Notes: generated by a model not told the origin, from the letters alone. A stretch of 64,000 nt of DNA from Sipunculus nudus (GCA_026874595.1 CM049308.1:19629867-19693866), one strand, 5' to 3'; shown: positions 1 to 11,867, counted from the stretch's first letter. Numbers and translations are program-made.

Positions 1-1403
1 TGTTGTAAGAAAGTACACTAAAATGCTTACGATAAGTCTTGTGTATGCCAATTGACAGTGTACTTGTATTCCATGAGGCGCTGTCAAAAATGACGAAAAT
101 ATTTGCATCCTCATTGGACCTTATAATGCGTTAGTCAGACCTAGATATGAGGGCACTCTGACTGCCAGTAATCTGGATGTAATTTCACACAAGCTATATG
201 GCGCTAGCACTAAGTACATTTATATATGACTGTAATAAAATACAGTTTATTTTATTTCAATTCAAAGTTAAACACAAGAAATAGGAAAAAGTGGAAACAG
301 TGTGTATATCTATGTACAGTTTTTTCAAATCAAAACCTCTTGAACCAAAGAGTCTCTATACGCCAAAGCAACGAAAGGACGAACACTAATATGTTTAAAA
401 ATTTACTCTGGTTTTCCTATCCAAGTCATGCACCACGCGGATACAAAATATGAGTCACTGTAACGGCCAAATCTTTGCAACGAAATTGGAAAAAAAGAGA
501 AACGACCGTTTTCCACGTTCGCTAGTTATACGTTTGTAAATTTTGGTTTGACGTAAACATGAACGGCTGGGAAACATATTTATTTTTAAAACATTTTTGA
601 CCTGACCCCAGTGTCTAATACCTATGGCAAGAATCCGTATTAGCTGATCAAAATCAAGCTGATTTTGTCCCCTGTCACGACCAGTGTCATATAGGACAAG
701 GAATGACAAATGAGACCCCATGCAGAAGGAGTGCGCAGATACGTCAAAAGCCTGCTATATATCGGGATGGAGGCACGTTGAGCCTGTCAGATGAACGGCT
801 TCAGGAAGCGGAGATTAGGGCATCATTCTCCAGCCAAGTGCAGAGAAATAATACCACAAAACACGGTGTGAGTACAAATAAGCTGTCCTTGCTAATGCCT
901 TACCGTTGCGCCTTAATTCTCAATTCTTTATTTTTCTGCTTCGTCATGCCTGTATGGCACAACACCAGAACATTTTTCGCTATATTTCATTATATACGGA
1001 GCGACAGGCTAAAAATATTTTTTTTAACCTGACTGCTTGAATATGTAAATAATATTTCCTACCTAATAATAAATACGTTAATGGAAGAGAATATAAATTC
1101 GTAGGCACGAAATACTTATCCTTACGTTCGAATTAATGACTATTTTTTTCACACTAAATAGTTGCAAATAACGTTTGTTGATAACTGGGCCTGCTGTTTT
1201 TTTTTCTTAGCAACTTAACAAAAAACATTGGATGTTCATGATATTTTGCCGAAGGTTAGAAAAACAACGAAGGAATAATCCATTAAATCTGGATCGCCAT
1301 AAGGCTTTATTACAATTAATTAATTAGACATTCACCCGCTTTAGGTGCTGCCTAAGATCTAACCTGCGATGCAACCAGGGGCGTATTCATGGGGCGGGCC
1401 TGC
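1..1403. other. AT-rich stretch, nothing recognised
   Basis: No domain, repeat or RNA gene is recognisable here. The richest reading frame (703-1032, + strand) matches nothing I know; its first part is followed by a donor-like GTGAGT near 870, which is too weak to call an exon. Confidence 0.5.
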
Positions 1404-1407
1404 TTAA

Positions 1408-1666
1408 CCCTTTACTGTTTACATTTATTTTAGATTTCTGACAAATTCTGACACTTTTTATTTTTACACTAGCAGCCATATCTTTTCAAGCTTTTTTTGT
1501 ATCTTTATCAAATTTTCAACAGTTCCACTAAAGAGGGTTTGCTGAAGATTATTGAAAATCATTGAAACTTAGAAATAATATGCAATATTTTTGTCCTGAA
1601 AAAATCAATACATATCATGGCATTCTAGTTGCTTCTAGTCTTTAGTGGCTTGTAAACAGTAAAGGG
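1408..1666. mobile_element. piggyBac-type MITE (259 bp)
   Basis: The left end CCCTTTACTGTTTACA (1408-1423) is a perfect 16-bp inverted repeat of the right end TGTAAACAGTAAAGGG (1651-1666). The element is flanked on both sides by TTAA (1404-1407 and 1667-1670). A TTAA target duplication with termini beginning CCC is the hallmark of the piggyBac superfamily. The ~227-bp interior is AT-rich and non-coding, so this is a non-autonomous miniature element that would need a transposase from elsewhere. The undamaged termini suggest a fairly young insertion. Confidence 0.88.
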
Positions 1667-1734
1667 TTAAATATAATTAAATATAAACCTATTTATTTTC
1701 ATGGATTGTACAGATATTTATTATAACTAATCGG

Positions 1735-1917
1735 GGGCCTCTCAATTGCTCAGCTGATGACGTTCGTAGTCTGTATAATGGTGGAGGAAACCGAAGGACC
1801 CGGAGATAACCACCGGCCTTGGACGGGTGAAGAGCAGCCACTCTCATAGCCACGCCGGGAATCGAACCCGGGTCGCCAGCGGAGAGAGCCGAGCTTTAAC
1901 CACACTGCTGTCTAGAC
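1735..1917 (-). mobile_element. tRNA-derived SINE-like repeat (family 1)
   Basis: Read on the minus strand, a tRNA-like head carries an exact pol III B-box GGTTCGATTCC (about 1858-1870) and an A-box-like GTGGTTAAAGC upstream. It is followed by a body containing GGGTCCTTCGGTTTCCTCC. A clearly related copy lies at 33,815-34,005 in the same orientation. Recurrence and the non-tRNA body argue for a SINE rather than a functional tRNA gene. I do not assign it to a named family. Confidence 0.65.
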
Positions 1918-2035
1918 CCCTATCATTCTGCTAACACTTACGCCAGTCAACTACTGTCAAGTGTTATGTTTGTAAACTTACAATCAGGCTAAAAATCAGC
2001 TAAAATCAGGCTGTTCTACCTTGGTGCCCTGTACC

Positions 2036-2040
<5 letters not shown>

Positions 2041-2085
<45 letters not shown>
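2041..2085. repeat. (TA)n microsatellite
   Basis: About 22 uninterrupted TA dinucleotides. Confidence 0.95.
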
Positions 2086-2088
<3 letters not shown>

Positions 2089-3552
2089 CTAAAATATCAA
2101 TAGAATAATTTCATAATACCATGGTTATGAGTAATAAACATGAACCTTATAATTATGTGAACTCTAAATTATACAAGCATATTTATAAAGTATATCATTT
2201 TATACTTATAAGAGCAAGCAAAGTACTAAAATATCACAGTCAGTATACATCTATAATGTGAGATATGAAGCAATTATATTATAATATTCTGTAACATGGC
2301 CATACAGACTTGGCAGACTTTGCCACAGCAATATTCTGATAAGAATAAGCAACATGGTTCTAGATTTTCTTGTCACAGGGGGCTGACGACACTGTAAGTG
2401 CCCTTTGAAGTTGTGAAAGGGGTCATGTTTTTGTGGAAAGTTAGTGTTATTTTAGTTCCAGGGAATCGGCTCGAATAACACAAAATTTATAATGGAATTT
2501 TTTCTGCTCGGGTGAAATATATGTGATGATATAATGGGATATGAAATAGGTTTGCTTGAATTATAGGGGTCGTCTCTGCCGATTTTAACCTAGGTCGAGT
2601 TTTCCCAGCAGTGACCTTTGCAGGATATCTATTATCACAAGCACTGGGATGAGGTTATAGGAGAATGTGTTTGTCGATGAGACTGTCTTAACACTGAAAG
2701 CGGTCACATCGAGTTCGTTTATCTACACGAATCACCTGGAGCCGGAAATAAAGAGTGCATTATAAAGTCGCCTAAACAAATGATGCAGGTCTCCCCGGCG
2801 GTACCAGCCGTCATTAGATCCATCCCATTAACAAGTCAGGTGTACAGGTAATTCAAGTAATCAAAGCGTCATTAGTGTTAATATGAAGGCTGTTTGCAGC
2901 AGATGATGAACGGAGCTACTGGGGAACTACGTCCCTCAACACTGCCTATCATATTAAATTTACCAGTACTGCGTCAATATTAAAGGGACCAACTCCGATA
3001 TCTGACGTTTTTTAATAACGGTATAATCCCTTGAACCTCTGATAAAAATACTATAAAATAGGTAGGAAAAACTCCAATCCCACCGCACATAAGCTGTCCC
3101 ATGAACCTTTTATATAAATAGGTAAGAAAACTCCAAATAGATTGTTCGTTTCGGTTTAATAAATAAATATATATAATCTTATCACATTAAACAAGGACGT
3201 CTGGTGGCAAGTCAGCCAAATTACAGTTAGCAAATTGTAGGGCGCTTTGCAACTAGTGAACTTTAAACTTCCGCACATATGCGACCAACCGCCTGTGTTT
3301 ACAAAAAACTCTTAGATGAGCAAGCTCAAACGTCCGTCACGGAGGTCTTTTCTTTATTGGTTTAATTAATATCAAGTCTCCCGTCAGATTTCTGTTCTAA
3401 ATTCCAAAGGTGCAGGTGTTCATCCTTGATTCAGGTTAAGCATTCCATAAGATATATTTTCGATAATAATTTTTTTTTGGGATATTTTTGTTGGAGTTAA
3501 CCGCCTCCATGTTATTCTATAATAGATACATCTGCAAGATTCAGTTTCAGCA
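2086..3552. other. AT-rich stretch, nothing recognised
   Basis: No coding signature, RNA gene or clear terminal inverted repeat was seen. Confidence 0.5.
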
Positions 3553-3800
3553 CCAGTCTCTATGGCTCAGGGGTAGAGCACAGGACTCAAATCCTGGAGA
3601 TCGCGAGTTCAAATCTAAGCCGAGGCGGTGAGACTTTTATGGTCGAACCTCCACCCAGGGTGAGTGCTCAATGTGATTTATTTTCAATTTGAGACCTAAT
3701 GAAAGATCGGTAACTTATGCCTGATCTCATTCATATCTTGGTTTTAACACGACCCGGTGACTACGTCACCTGCGGGACCTGGGTATGCAATCATCACATT
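3553..3800 (+). mobile_element. tRNA-derived SINE-like repeat (family 2)
   Basis: The head has an A-box TGGCTCAGGGGTAGAGC (about 3563-3579) and a B-box-like GAGTTCAAATC (about 3606). Next comes GCCGAGGCGGTGAGA, which is shared almost exactly with a second copy at 17,075-17,215. Two dispersed copies with the same tRNA-like head and first part of the tail fit a SINE. The tail to about 3800 is AT-rich with no clear end. Confidence 0.6.
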
Positions 3801-4215
3801 AAGGCTGTTTCACATGGAGGAATTTATTAAAACAAAGAAACTCTAGCGTGAGTGAAACTCAACCGTGAGGCAGGATCTTATCAATGAAGCCTGAAGAACT
3901 TCGCCCTGGATGGATTATTCGAAGATATATTACATACGTACAAGGAGACGGCCTTCGTGGGCGTCGTTGATTAAATAACACTTTCCCTCACGTCAATCGC
4001 TTACCATGAGAACCATACCAAGGTCCATTAGTCACTGGCAAGACACGTTAATTATCAGTTAAATCCTGGCACAGGCTTTGGCTCTGTGGTCTGCAAAATC
4101 AATTTAAATAGAAATGATTAACAATTGATATTGTCGAGGGATTCCTGCGCAAACCCATTAAGGAACCAAGCTGATTAAGATAATTATTTGTATAATTATA
4201 CATACTATATACAGA

Positions 4216-4593
4216 ATGTATAGTGTATATATAGAGAGATGTATGAATAACCATGCTGGTTCATTGTATATAGAGCGCTAAGATGAATACACAGAAAAAG
4301 TCGCTTCACAACATGTCGATGGGAATCGAACCCATGACCTTCCGATTGCCGGTCGTCTGCTCTATCCACTAAGCTACAACAGATCCCCGACCCCTCTATG
4401 TATAGGAAATGACGTTACCGTTATGACGTCAGATTGCTACCCATTACATTTGTCGGCTCAGCGACTTTGCATGCAGCAGGGAGATCTGGTGGTCTTTTAT
4501 GGTGTGCAGCATATATTATATACAGAGACGTATGAATAGCCATCCTGGATTATTTTATATAGAAATTGAACACGACTACACAGCAAAAGGTAG
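4216..4593 (-). mobile_element. tRNA-derived SINE-like repeat flanked by direct repeats (family 3)
   Basis: On the minus strand, 4317-4392 reads as a tRNA-like head: A-box TAGCTTAGTGG (about 4367-4377) and exact B-box GGTTCGATTCC (about 4325-4335). Imperfect direct repeats of ~75 bp lie on both sides (4216-4300 and 4515-4593), each with GTATGAATA-CCAT-CTGG and a following ACAGAAAAAG/ACAGCAAAAG. The direct repeats look like body segments of the same family rather than target duplications. The cloverleaf could be tested, but the flanking structure favours a SINE over a true tRNA gene. Confidence 0.6.
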
Positions 4594-4717
4594 ACTGAAT
4601 GTACTGTAGATGCAATTAACTGCACTGGCCGTACTACACAATTGAAATCTTTTTCTAAATTTCACATTCCATTAATTACAATTGTATCTTATTCAAAAGT
4701 GAAGAATATTTATATAT

Positions 4718-4885
4718 TTCGAGAGCTCCAACTTCAGCGAACAGTCCGATATTGACGCATTTTACAGAATTGACCAAAGAATAACAGCTGTTCAGACACA
4801 AGCGGGCCAAAATGCTCCATTACGGAATTCGTTGGGGGGATATTCGGATGAAAGTGAAACGGCCCAGGAGAATCGTATATTTTGA
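4718..4885 (+). CDS. candidate terminal coding exon plus 3' UTR, function unknown
   Basis: A 55-codon open frame ends in TGA at 4883-4885. The peptide is hydrophilic and acidic near its end (for example GYSDESETAQENRIF) and its codon use is unlike the flanking AT-rich DNA. The frame continues open a few codons upstream to a TGA near 4699; weak acceptor AGs lie at about 4701-4724. Downstream are AATAAA-type signals near 4914 and 4974, as expected for a 3' UTR. No family is recognised. It could be the last exon of a plus-strand gene whose other exons are not identifiable here, or chance. Frame length and composition are seen; exon status is inferred. Confidence 0.33.
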   Translation, partial: FESSNFSEQSDIDAFYRIDQRITAVQTQAGQNAPLRNSLGGYSDESETAQENRIF

Positions 4886-4989
4886 CCGGATATATTATAC
4901 ATGTATATCTTCGTAAATAAATTGTACATAATGTATTTTTTCTGTAATTATTTGTAATTGTTTCCTTCTATGTGAATAAAGTAATATAA

Positions 4990-5444
4990 ATAATAAAATA
5001 TTGTTTTTTTAATGCGACTAGTTAAAGACGAGCCAAAGAAATGCATGGCCCGATTTTAGCTACCTTGCACATCCCATTTGGACCCCTCGATCAACCGCCA
5101 CCCTTGCTTATCGCCAGAAATCCCCAAGTCCCAAGGTTGGCGAATGAAAGAGGTTAGACTGTATACCATTTTATGTCCAAATACAAAAAAATCCAATAAA
5201 TCCAATCCTCCTACACTTCCCCTAACAATTTAAACGTACCTCCTGGTTGCGATCATATGCTGTCCGAAAATCTATTCTGGCAAAGGAAAATATCATTCCT
5301 AGTAGAAAGCAAGCATCCCTATGAGTGACTTTTAGCTTCATTTGCAGTATTTTTTTATTTCCACATTCCAGAGGCTTTTCTTTTATAATTTATTGCATAT
5401 ATATTTTATTTATCGTCATAATTTTTTTTTTGTCAGTGATGTTG
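4990..5444. other. no recognised feature
   Basis: AT-rich sequence with no coding or repeat signature that I could support. Confidence 0.45.
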
Positions 5445-6400
5445 TCTTGTCTGGACGTGAGTCCACCTATTAAGGGGCTCTGACTTGGACTCTAGGGTCC
5501 TGGACTCAGACTTGTACCCGGACTCGGAGATAAGGACTTGAAAAATTAGACCGAGTTCATTTGGATTCCAATAAATAAAATATGTCACATGAATATAATA
5601 AAGACCTATTTACATCTGCGGGGTACTAAAAGAATATTACAGAATGATAATACAATCTGTATAAACACCAGGCTCCCAGGATCGGGAGCTATAAATGTAA
5701 TAAAATTATAGGAATGACATGTATGAAATAACTTTTAAAGGGGCAATCAAAAACAATATTATGCCTATTCTTTCACACTATCATTTTAGTTTTACTTCAC
5801 ACGAAAGTGTCCCAGCAAAACCATCCCAGCACACAGTCACAGTACCGCACATACTGCTTTTCAACACCTTGTTATGCCTCTGCGTGTCACATAGTCCGCG
5901 TGTGTCTGTTTAGCCTTACAAGACCCCCTGACCGGAAGTCCGATTATGAACCGCAATACGTGATGTTTCAGGCAGCAGGATAATGTATTACATGTTTTTG
6001 GTCCAGGTCAGTCAGGGTATCTCCTGATTGACACGTGTTGTGGCCTCGGCGCATGTTTATGTTGACACCTGTGATCGTGCCAGGGCCTCTGTTTAAAACA
6101 CTCCTCCTTTACAGGAGTAAACGTACGGTTTCAGGGCAATATTAAAGCAGATACAAATTTATTTTAAAAAGGATGTTGCTAATTTCTTGTTAATTCAACA
6201 TGCTGTATAGGTGATTGGGCCCCTTAAAAATGAAAATGGTGATCTGAAATTTAAATTTTAAATTTGTTTTTATGGATTTATGTTTTGTACTCGGACTTTG
6301 ACTTGGGGTTAAAAGACTCGGGTTTGTAGTAGGTGGACTTGGACGCAACCAATCTCAAGGACTCGGAATTTGACTAGAGTTGCCTGATCTCAATATATGA
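5445..6400. repeat. dispersed GACTCGGACT-type repeat
   Basis: Two clusters rich in GGACTCGG/GGACTTGGAC words (5450-5560 and 6288-6385) bracket an AT-rich middle. The same vocabulary returns at 37,125-37,215 (GGACTTGGACTCGAAGG, then CAGACCGAGTCCATTT), which also matches 5551-5570. This is an interspersed repeat with unclear termini. No protein is encoded. Confidence 0.5.
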
Positions 6401-7085
6401 GATCCACAGCCTTTTGTGTAATCATAAGTTCTCCTTTAATTATATAATACTCAAATTACGTCACAATCAAAACCAAATGTTGTAATTCGAATGAATGGAA
6501 AATTAATTGCAATAATATAATATACATTTTATGTATAAAATTATAAAAGAAATACACAGGGTAGGATTCAGAATTAAGGAAAAGTAGGGTTTCAATCCAG
6601 GGGGACTTATGATAAAACCTGGAAAAGTGGAAGTTCTTACCCCCTGATACGCTTTCCCTGGATCCGCTTATGATGCCCAGTGGGTAAAGATTCAATGGCT
6701 TACTTATTTTGCCATTCCAAATGAGAATATCTGATTAGGACTCAGAGTTATTTTATAGGAAAAATCAGCTCCCAGGACAGCTCGGTCGTGATGAATTTCT
6801 ATTCCTGTGAAAAGAAATAAACGAAGCTTCAGTTAATTCAATGCCCCACATCGTGACGTGTTTGGTTAAAACGCAAACCGTTGAAACTCCACGCAACGGT
6901 AGAATGCAAAAGGGACTCGTTGTGAAATATATCCTCGTTCATGTCCGGAGTAATATTAAAAATAGGAGTTCCAGAATATTGAAATGCTTATTTGAAGAAT
7001 AACGATAAAATTGTGCGCGTCCACAAGATAATCTGATTTCGTGACACGTGTGGATTGGCAGGGTAAGGAAAAGTGTAAGCTACCG
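6401..7085. other. no recognised feature
   Basis: AT-rich, without coding or repeat signature. Confidence 0.45.
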
Positions 7086-7096
7086 TTAAGATGAAG

Positions 7097-7180
7097 ACTT
7101 TTTTGTGTAATGGTTTTTGTGTGTAATGGTTTTTGTGTGTAATGGTTTTTGTGTGTAATGGTTTTTGTGTGTAATGGTAT
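7097..7180 (+). repeat. 16-bp tandem repeat, about 5 copies
   Basis: The unit GTGTGTAATGGTTTTT is repeated head to tail almost without change. Confidence 0.92.
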
Positions 7181-8059
7181 TGCTGAAGACCAGAGTACTA
7201 CTGATCATTATTTCTTTTCCTTTTTAAGGGCAAGTTTCCTAGAATATTCAACATTCACAAAAATTCATACATTCACAAAAAACGCATCAAAATATTCACT
7301 GAAATTAAAACAAAATAACAAATAACTAGTCACAATTGCCAATTATTGTGGAAGACCAATTCTATTGAATTTGATAACATATCATTCACATAATAATAAA
7401 TAAATGGCACTTAATTTGGAGTACAATATCCATTCTAATAAAAACGAAAAAGACATCAACACAATCAGTAGACTAGTTTGCACAGAGACGTTCTCTTATT
7501 TCTTATCCGGTTGAGAAACTATCCATAAATTTTCAAAAATCCTTATTCCACTGTCACTGAAACCTGTTTGTTTTAATAAAGTACATTTCCGTGCTGTCAT
7601 AATATCTTTAACCAGTCGGCAGTTATTTAGAACCGTATAATAATAGCAATGACATGGACGACAATTGCAAAATAATTTATGTTCACCATAAATACACCAA
7701 TGGTGTTATATTCTATTCCGTAGAGGGCTACTTATTGCTAAATGGCCATTTGTCCATTAACGGACATATCAGTTCGTTAAATAAGTTTTGATGAAAAATC
7801 AGGCATAGGCCTAATGTTAAGAACTATCTAAGCCTTAGTTACTTAAATGGACTTTTGAGTAAATTAAAGATAATTAAAGAAAAAAAGCCCTATTTGACAA
7901 TGTGTAAAAACCACTAACAAATTCAATTTTTTTAGCCGCATGCATAATGAAAATCTGTTTAAAATGCTGATTGGTTGCTGTTATCGTGAGAGGTTCGTCC
8001 TGTTAACTGTAAAATGTTAACATGGGAGGCGCCATGTCATCGGGCCACCCATATGACAA
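7181..8059. other. no recognised feature
   Basis: AT-rich sequence; no gene or repeat that I could support. Confidence 0.45.
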
Positions 8060-8660
8060 AGAAGAAGTAACGGAGATATATTGCCCGAGGGACCGTCTTG
8101 ACGACGTCCTTGGCGGGAAATAAACTCCCCGGCTTCCCTGTGGGTCTTACATTAAGCATGTTGATAGATCTCTATAAGACACACGGAAATCCTTTCAATT
8201 CGATCCCTTTTGGTTATCACGTCTTCCAGAGTCATATGGTCTCGGTGGGCATGACAGACGGTAGATGACACCTTATGTATTATCAAAGTGTAACTCGCGT
8301 GCCTTTGTTGACACTTAGAATGTTTTCCCATCTGCTAAGCCCAGCTGCATTTAGCAAAATGCCATGAAAATTGATCTACTTGATTTCTTGGTCAACGTCA
8401 CGACTAACGATTCCAAAAACTTAGATTAAGGTAGCGATCGAGTATCAGGTTCAACTTAATGTTTGTTATGTATTTATACCAGTTTATCTTAGACAGCTTA
8501 AATAAAAAAATGTTACTTATTTACAATAACAAGCAACTTATAATGAAAAGATTAAACAGTTAATTACATTTTATCAAACATTTTTAAGAAATATGAAATT
8601 TTGGCTTTACTGCTTTACCATTCGCTGAAAGTTTTTTTTTTAAGAAATCTTGTCTAAATT
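8060..8660 (+). repeat. diverged local duplication, copy 1
   Basis: Pairs collinearly with 10,540-11,130. Shared blocks include TCGATCCCTTTTGGTTATCA/TCGATCCCTTTTGTTATCAC followed by CGTCTTCC, the CAAAATGCCA/CAAAACGCCA block, and TTTACCATTCGCTGAAAG/TTTACCATTTACTGAAAG. Divergence is high with many indels, so the duplication or shared mobile element is old. Non-coding. Confidence 0.65.
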
Positions 8661-8874
8661 TTCAAATTTTGTCACATCAACATAAATTGAAGATTTTGGT
8701 TCAGAATATTAAAATCTAAAATTAATCTGGCTGAGATGTGTCCCTTTTTGTCGTAACATGAAATTTGGTTAAAAAAGGGTAAATACTGGCTTCTTGAAAG
8801 TAACTAGGACCATGCGTTGAATAATTTGTTTTAAGAATATTAATTTATATATTAATATTATCCCTGATCTGTCC

Positions 8875-9018
8875 AAGCTGCGTCCTGTTTGGTGTAACTG
8901 GCTCAGCTGCGTCCTTTTTGATGTAACTGGCTCAGCTGCGTCCCTTTTGATGTAACTGGCTCAGCTGCGTCCTTTTTGGTGTAACTGGCTCAGCTGCGTC
9001 CTTTTTGGTGTAACTGGT
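8875..9018 (+). repeat. 29-bp tandem repeat, 5 copies
   Basis: The unit is CTCAGCTGCGTCCTTTTT followed by GRTGTAACTGG, repeated five times with few changes. It directly abuts the left part of the foldback element at 9059-9369. Confidence 0.92.
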
Positions 9019-9058
9019 ATCTGGTTAAAAAGTGAAAATACTGGAATCTTGGGAGCAG

Positions 9059-9369
9059 CTGTAAGGCCAAAAAAGGTATGGTTCTCAGGCACTTTTTTAT
9101 CAGAAATCAGTGCGACTTGGCGATATATTATTTTTTTACCTTTTTTTGTATGTTTCGATAAAATTGTCATATTATGAGGGAATATGATGAAAATTACAGC
9201 AATTTTGCTTAACAGGTAAAGGCACTATAAAGCAAAGGAAATCTTAACAAAATTGTACAATATTATCTTCTTGAAAGATGAAAATCAAAATAAAAATTTT
9301 GATGCAGGGGGTTGAAATTGGCGCGAGCGTTGCTTGAGAACCATACCTTTTATTTTTTGTTGGCCTTAC
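9059..9369. mobile_element. foldback/MITE-like element
   Basis: The left arm GTAAGGCCAA...GGTATGGTTCTCA (9061-9088) is the inverted repeat of the right arm TGAGAACCATACC...TTGGCCTTAC (9334-9368). The interior is non-coding and AT-rich. No convincing target duplication was found, so the superfamily is open. Confidence 0.7.
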
Positions 9370-9540
9370 ATGTTTTATTTAATAAGGTGACTTGTATGAC
9401 ACGCTAGGAGATTTAATTGGTAGGAATGCCAAGGACTGCCATTATGATAAAGATATCATCATATCTACTGGATATTGACGGCAATACGACCTACTTGTAA
9501 TTACTACTCCTTAAAGAGACGTGTTTAAAGATTTAACAAT

Positions 9541-9740
9541 AATTATGCACTCAGAGAGCGCAGACCACCGCCATAGCAGCTCATAACCCCCACATAACAT
9601 TGTCAGAAAGGCAGCCTTTTTCCTGAAAAAAAAAATCCTGCATCCCGATGGTGATCCGGAACACTACAATAGTTTATTCAGTTGTTCTGGATCTTTCATC
9701 AAAATCCGTTGATAAATCTTTGACTAAATCCCCCGCCGCT
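9541..9740 (+). repeat. dispersed repeat, copy 1 (partial)
   Basis: Shares with 32,025-32,290 the opening GCACTCAGAG, then an ACCNCCGCCA-AGCAGCTCAT block, GATCCGGA and AAATCCGT. The type with AAATCCGT followed by a CAGACAAAC-rich tail is familiar from marine invertebrate genomes as a short interspersed element. Its superfamily is not assigned. Confidence 0.55.
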
Positions 9741-10539
9741 TAAAAACTATCTGATTTTACCATTCACATATGTTTAATTTATGGTGCATTTTGAGAACAA
9801 TATCATTTTATTCAACCAGGGACATCCGCACATTCAGTATATCTGTTTGGAAAGGGGAATTTTCTTATCCGGCTGGCTCAGCCATCCATTAATTTATAAA
9901 GTCATTATACGTCTCTCAATGGGATGGATGTTTCCTCATTTTAACAAAGTGTTTTACTGTTTCTTCATAGTTTTTAACTTGAACCGTTTTCAGTTCATCT
10001 TTCACCATTAGCGATGGTTTTATCACAATATATTCTGTTCTAGAGATATATGTGGTTATATGTGGTAATGAATGATTTACTTCGTATAAATATGCACTCA
10101 TATTACAATTCGAGAAAATACTCTAAGGAAATAAAGACATATAATAAACTAGATTGACACGAAACCATACCTGCAGTTCTATTGCAGAAATGGAAAAAAA
10201 AATATCTTGGGCCATTGCCCACATGCTTGAAGAATACAGTCAATGGCTGCAGATTTGTTGGGGTGTCAACAATTTGTGTAAAAATATAATAATAAAAGTG
10301 AGGTTGATAGCTAGTAGTCACATGCCCATATATGACATAGAGAAACCCAAATGATTGTAAAGTGTGAATGCTGTTTTATTTAAATGAAATGTTTCATCAT
10401 ATGAAAGTTTGGATATTGTATTTGCCATGAATTTTCTGAATTTCACATGAAACTTTTGAAGCCAATATTTCATTTGGAGAGAAATATTGTCAATTAGAAA
10501 TGGACTCTGCAATGTGAAAAGTCGAAAACCGTGTAGCGC
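9741..10539. other. no recognised feature
   Basis: AT-rich; several short open frames on both strands overlap each other and look random. Confidence 0.5.
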
Positions 10540-11130
10540 TTTGAAAACCGAGACAAATTACAGCTGAGATACCACGGCCACCACGCCCTTGTCAGGAATA
10601 AAGCTCCCAGTATTCCTATGGGTCTAACTATTACTCATCAGCAAGCAGGTTAATGGAACGCTGCAAGACACAGGGAATCCTTTCATTTCGATCCCTTTTG
10701 TTATCACGTCTTCCGGTTTATTGGCGTCTCTGTGGACGTCACAGACTATATGTGATAACTTAAATATAATGGCCGTATCATTCACGTAACTTTACTGGTA
10801 TTTGAAATTTTCTAAATCGGGGAGGCTCGTTCCATTTGGCAAAACGCCAGGAAATTTGACCTTGTTGATTTCCTCAGCCAATGTCACAAGTAACAATTCA
10901 ACGGACTGTGATTCAGACATGGAACCGCTCCAGGTGCTTTACCCTATTACCACTTTAGTATATATGATAGTTTGTCTCTGTAAAATTTAAATAAACAGGC
11001 TATCCGTATAAAAAATTGAAGAGAAAAATAACCAATTGTTGTCTTCCATGGAGTACGTTTAATAAATGCCAAATTTAAGTTTTTTTTTCTGTTTTACCAT
11101 TTACTGAAAGTTTTCTAGTGAAAATATGCT
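10540..11130 (+). repeat. diverged local duplication, copy 2
   Basis: Collinear partner of 8060-8660, about 2.47 kb downstream in direct orientation. The same ordered blocks are present, with small indels. Confidence 0.65.
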
Positions 11131-11424
11131 AACAATGTAACATTAAAATATGCATAATTATTTTTTTAGAAAATTAGATTCTTTTGATTAAAGCTGTCCC
11201 AGATTTTACCTCTTTTACAAAAACTTACAAGAAAAGAAAAAATGACTTTTAATTGAATAATGAAGTTTTTATTTTACGCGCAGTATTACATTGATTTGGA
11301 TTCTTCTGTTCCCATGTCACGTGATTTGTTGAGGGACACAATAAAAAAAGACCTTTTTCCTAAATTATAAACTAATCCTGCTTAACGAGTGAAAACCTAA
11401 CTTATGAAGTGAAAGTACCAAATA

Positions 11425-11865
11425 GGGGCGTATCCGCACTAGCAATGAATCTGTTTACTCTGTCTGCACACTAGGCCACTAATCCGCGTCAGTTCGGTTT
11501 ACTCTAGTCCGCTTGGCTGGCGGACTACAGCAGTCCGGTTTACTTTAGTCCGGTTAACAGTAAATCGGTTTCTAGTGCGTGCAGGCAAACCCGCTTCTAG
11601 TCCGAAAGAGTCCAGTATCAGCGAATGGCCTTGACCGCTAACCTAGATGTTGCCACAGCATGCGTTGCGTGAAGGAGCGCTCAGTTGCCGGCCTGAATCG
11701 GATAAAGAACACAGTGCGGACAGCAAACTCAAGTTGTGTCATATTAATCGGTTTAGGTTTTTGTAAAGCGAACTACAGTGGGGACGCAAAGCGCGCTACT
11801 TCGAGACTAAAGTAAACCGGTTAAGTAAAATCCGGTTTAGATGCGAACCAAGTGCGGATACGGCC
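11425..11865. mobile_element. MITE with TA target duplication (441 bp)
   Basis: The left end GGGGCGTATCCGCACTAG (11425-11442) and right end CAAGTGCGGATACGGCC (11849-11865) are imperfect inverted repeats sharing CGTATCCGCACT-G. TA lies immediately outside both ends (11423-11424 and 11866-11867). The subterminal regions are dense in CCGGTTTA/TAAACCGG words on both strands, like repeated transposase-binding sites. TA duplication fits Tc1/mariner-like or PIF-like elements, but the family is not decided. No transposase frame. Confidence 0.75.
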
Positions 11866-11867
11866 TA

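Noticed and set aside
703-873. Possible first coding exon (ATG at 703, donor-like GTGAGT near 870)
   Set aside because: No recognisable domain, no promoter evidence and no second exon to pair with; the frame simply runs on into AT-rich sequence.
3553-3630. Functional tRNA gene on the plus strand
   Set aside because: The B-box is off consensus (TTCAAATC) and the same head plus tail is repeated at 17,075, which fits a SINE.
4317-4392. Functional tRNA gene on the minus strand
   Set aside because: A- and B-boxes are good, but the flanking direct repeats and body point to a SINE; cloverleaf closure of the acceptor stem is not evident by eye.
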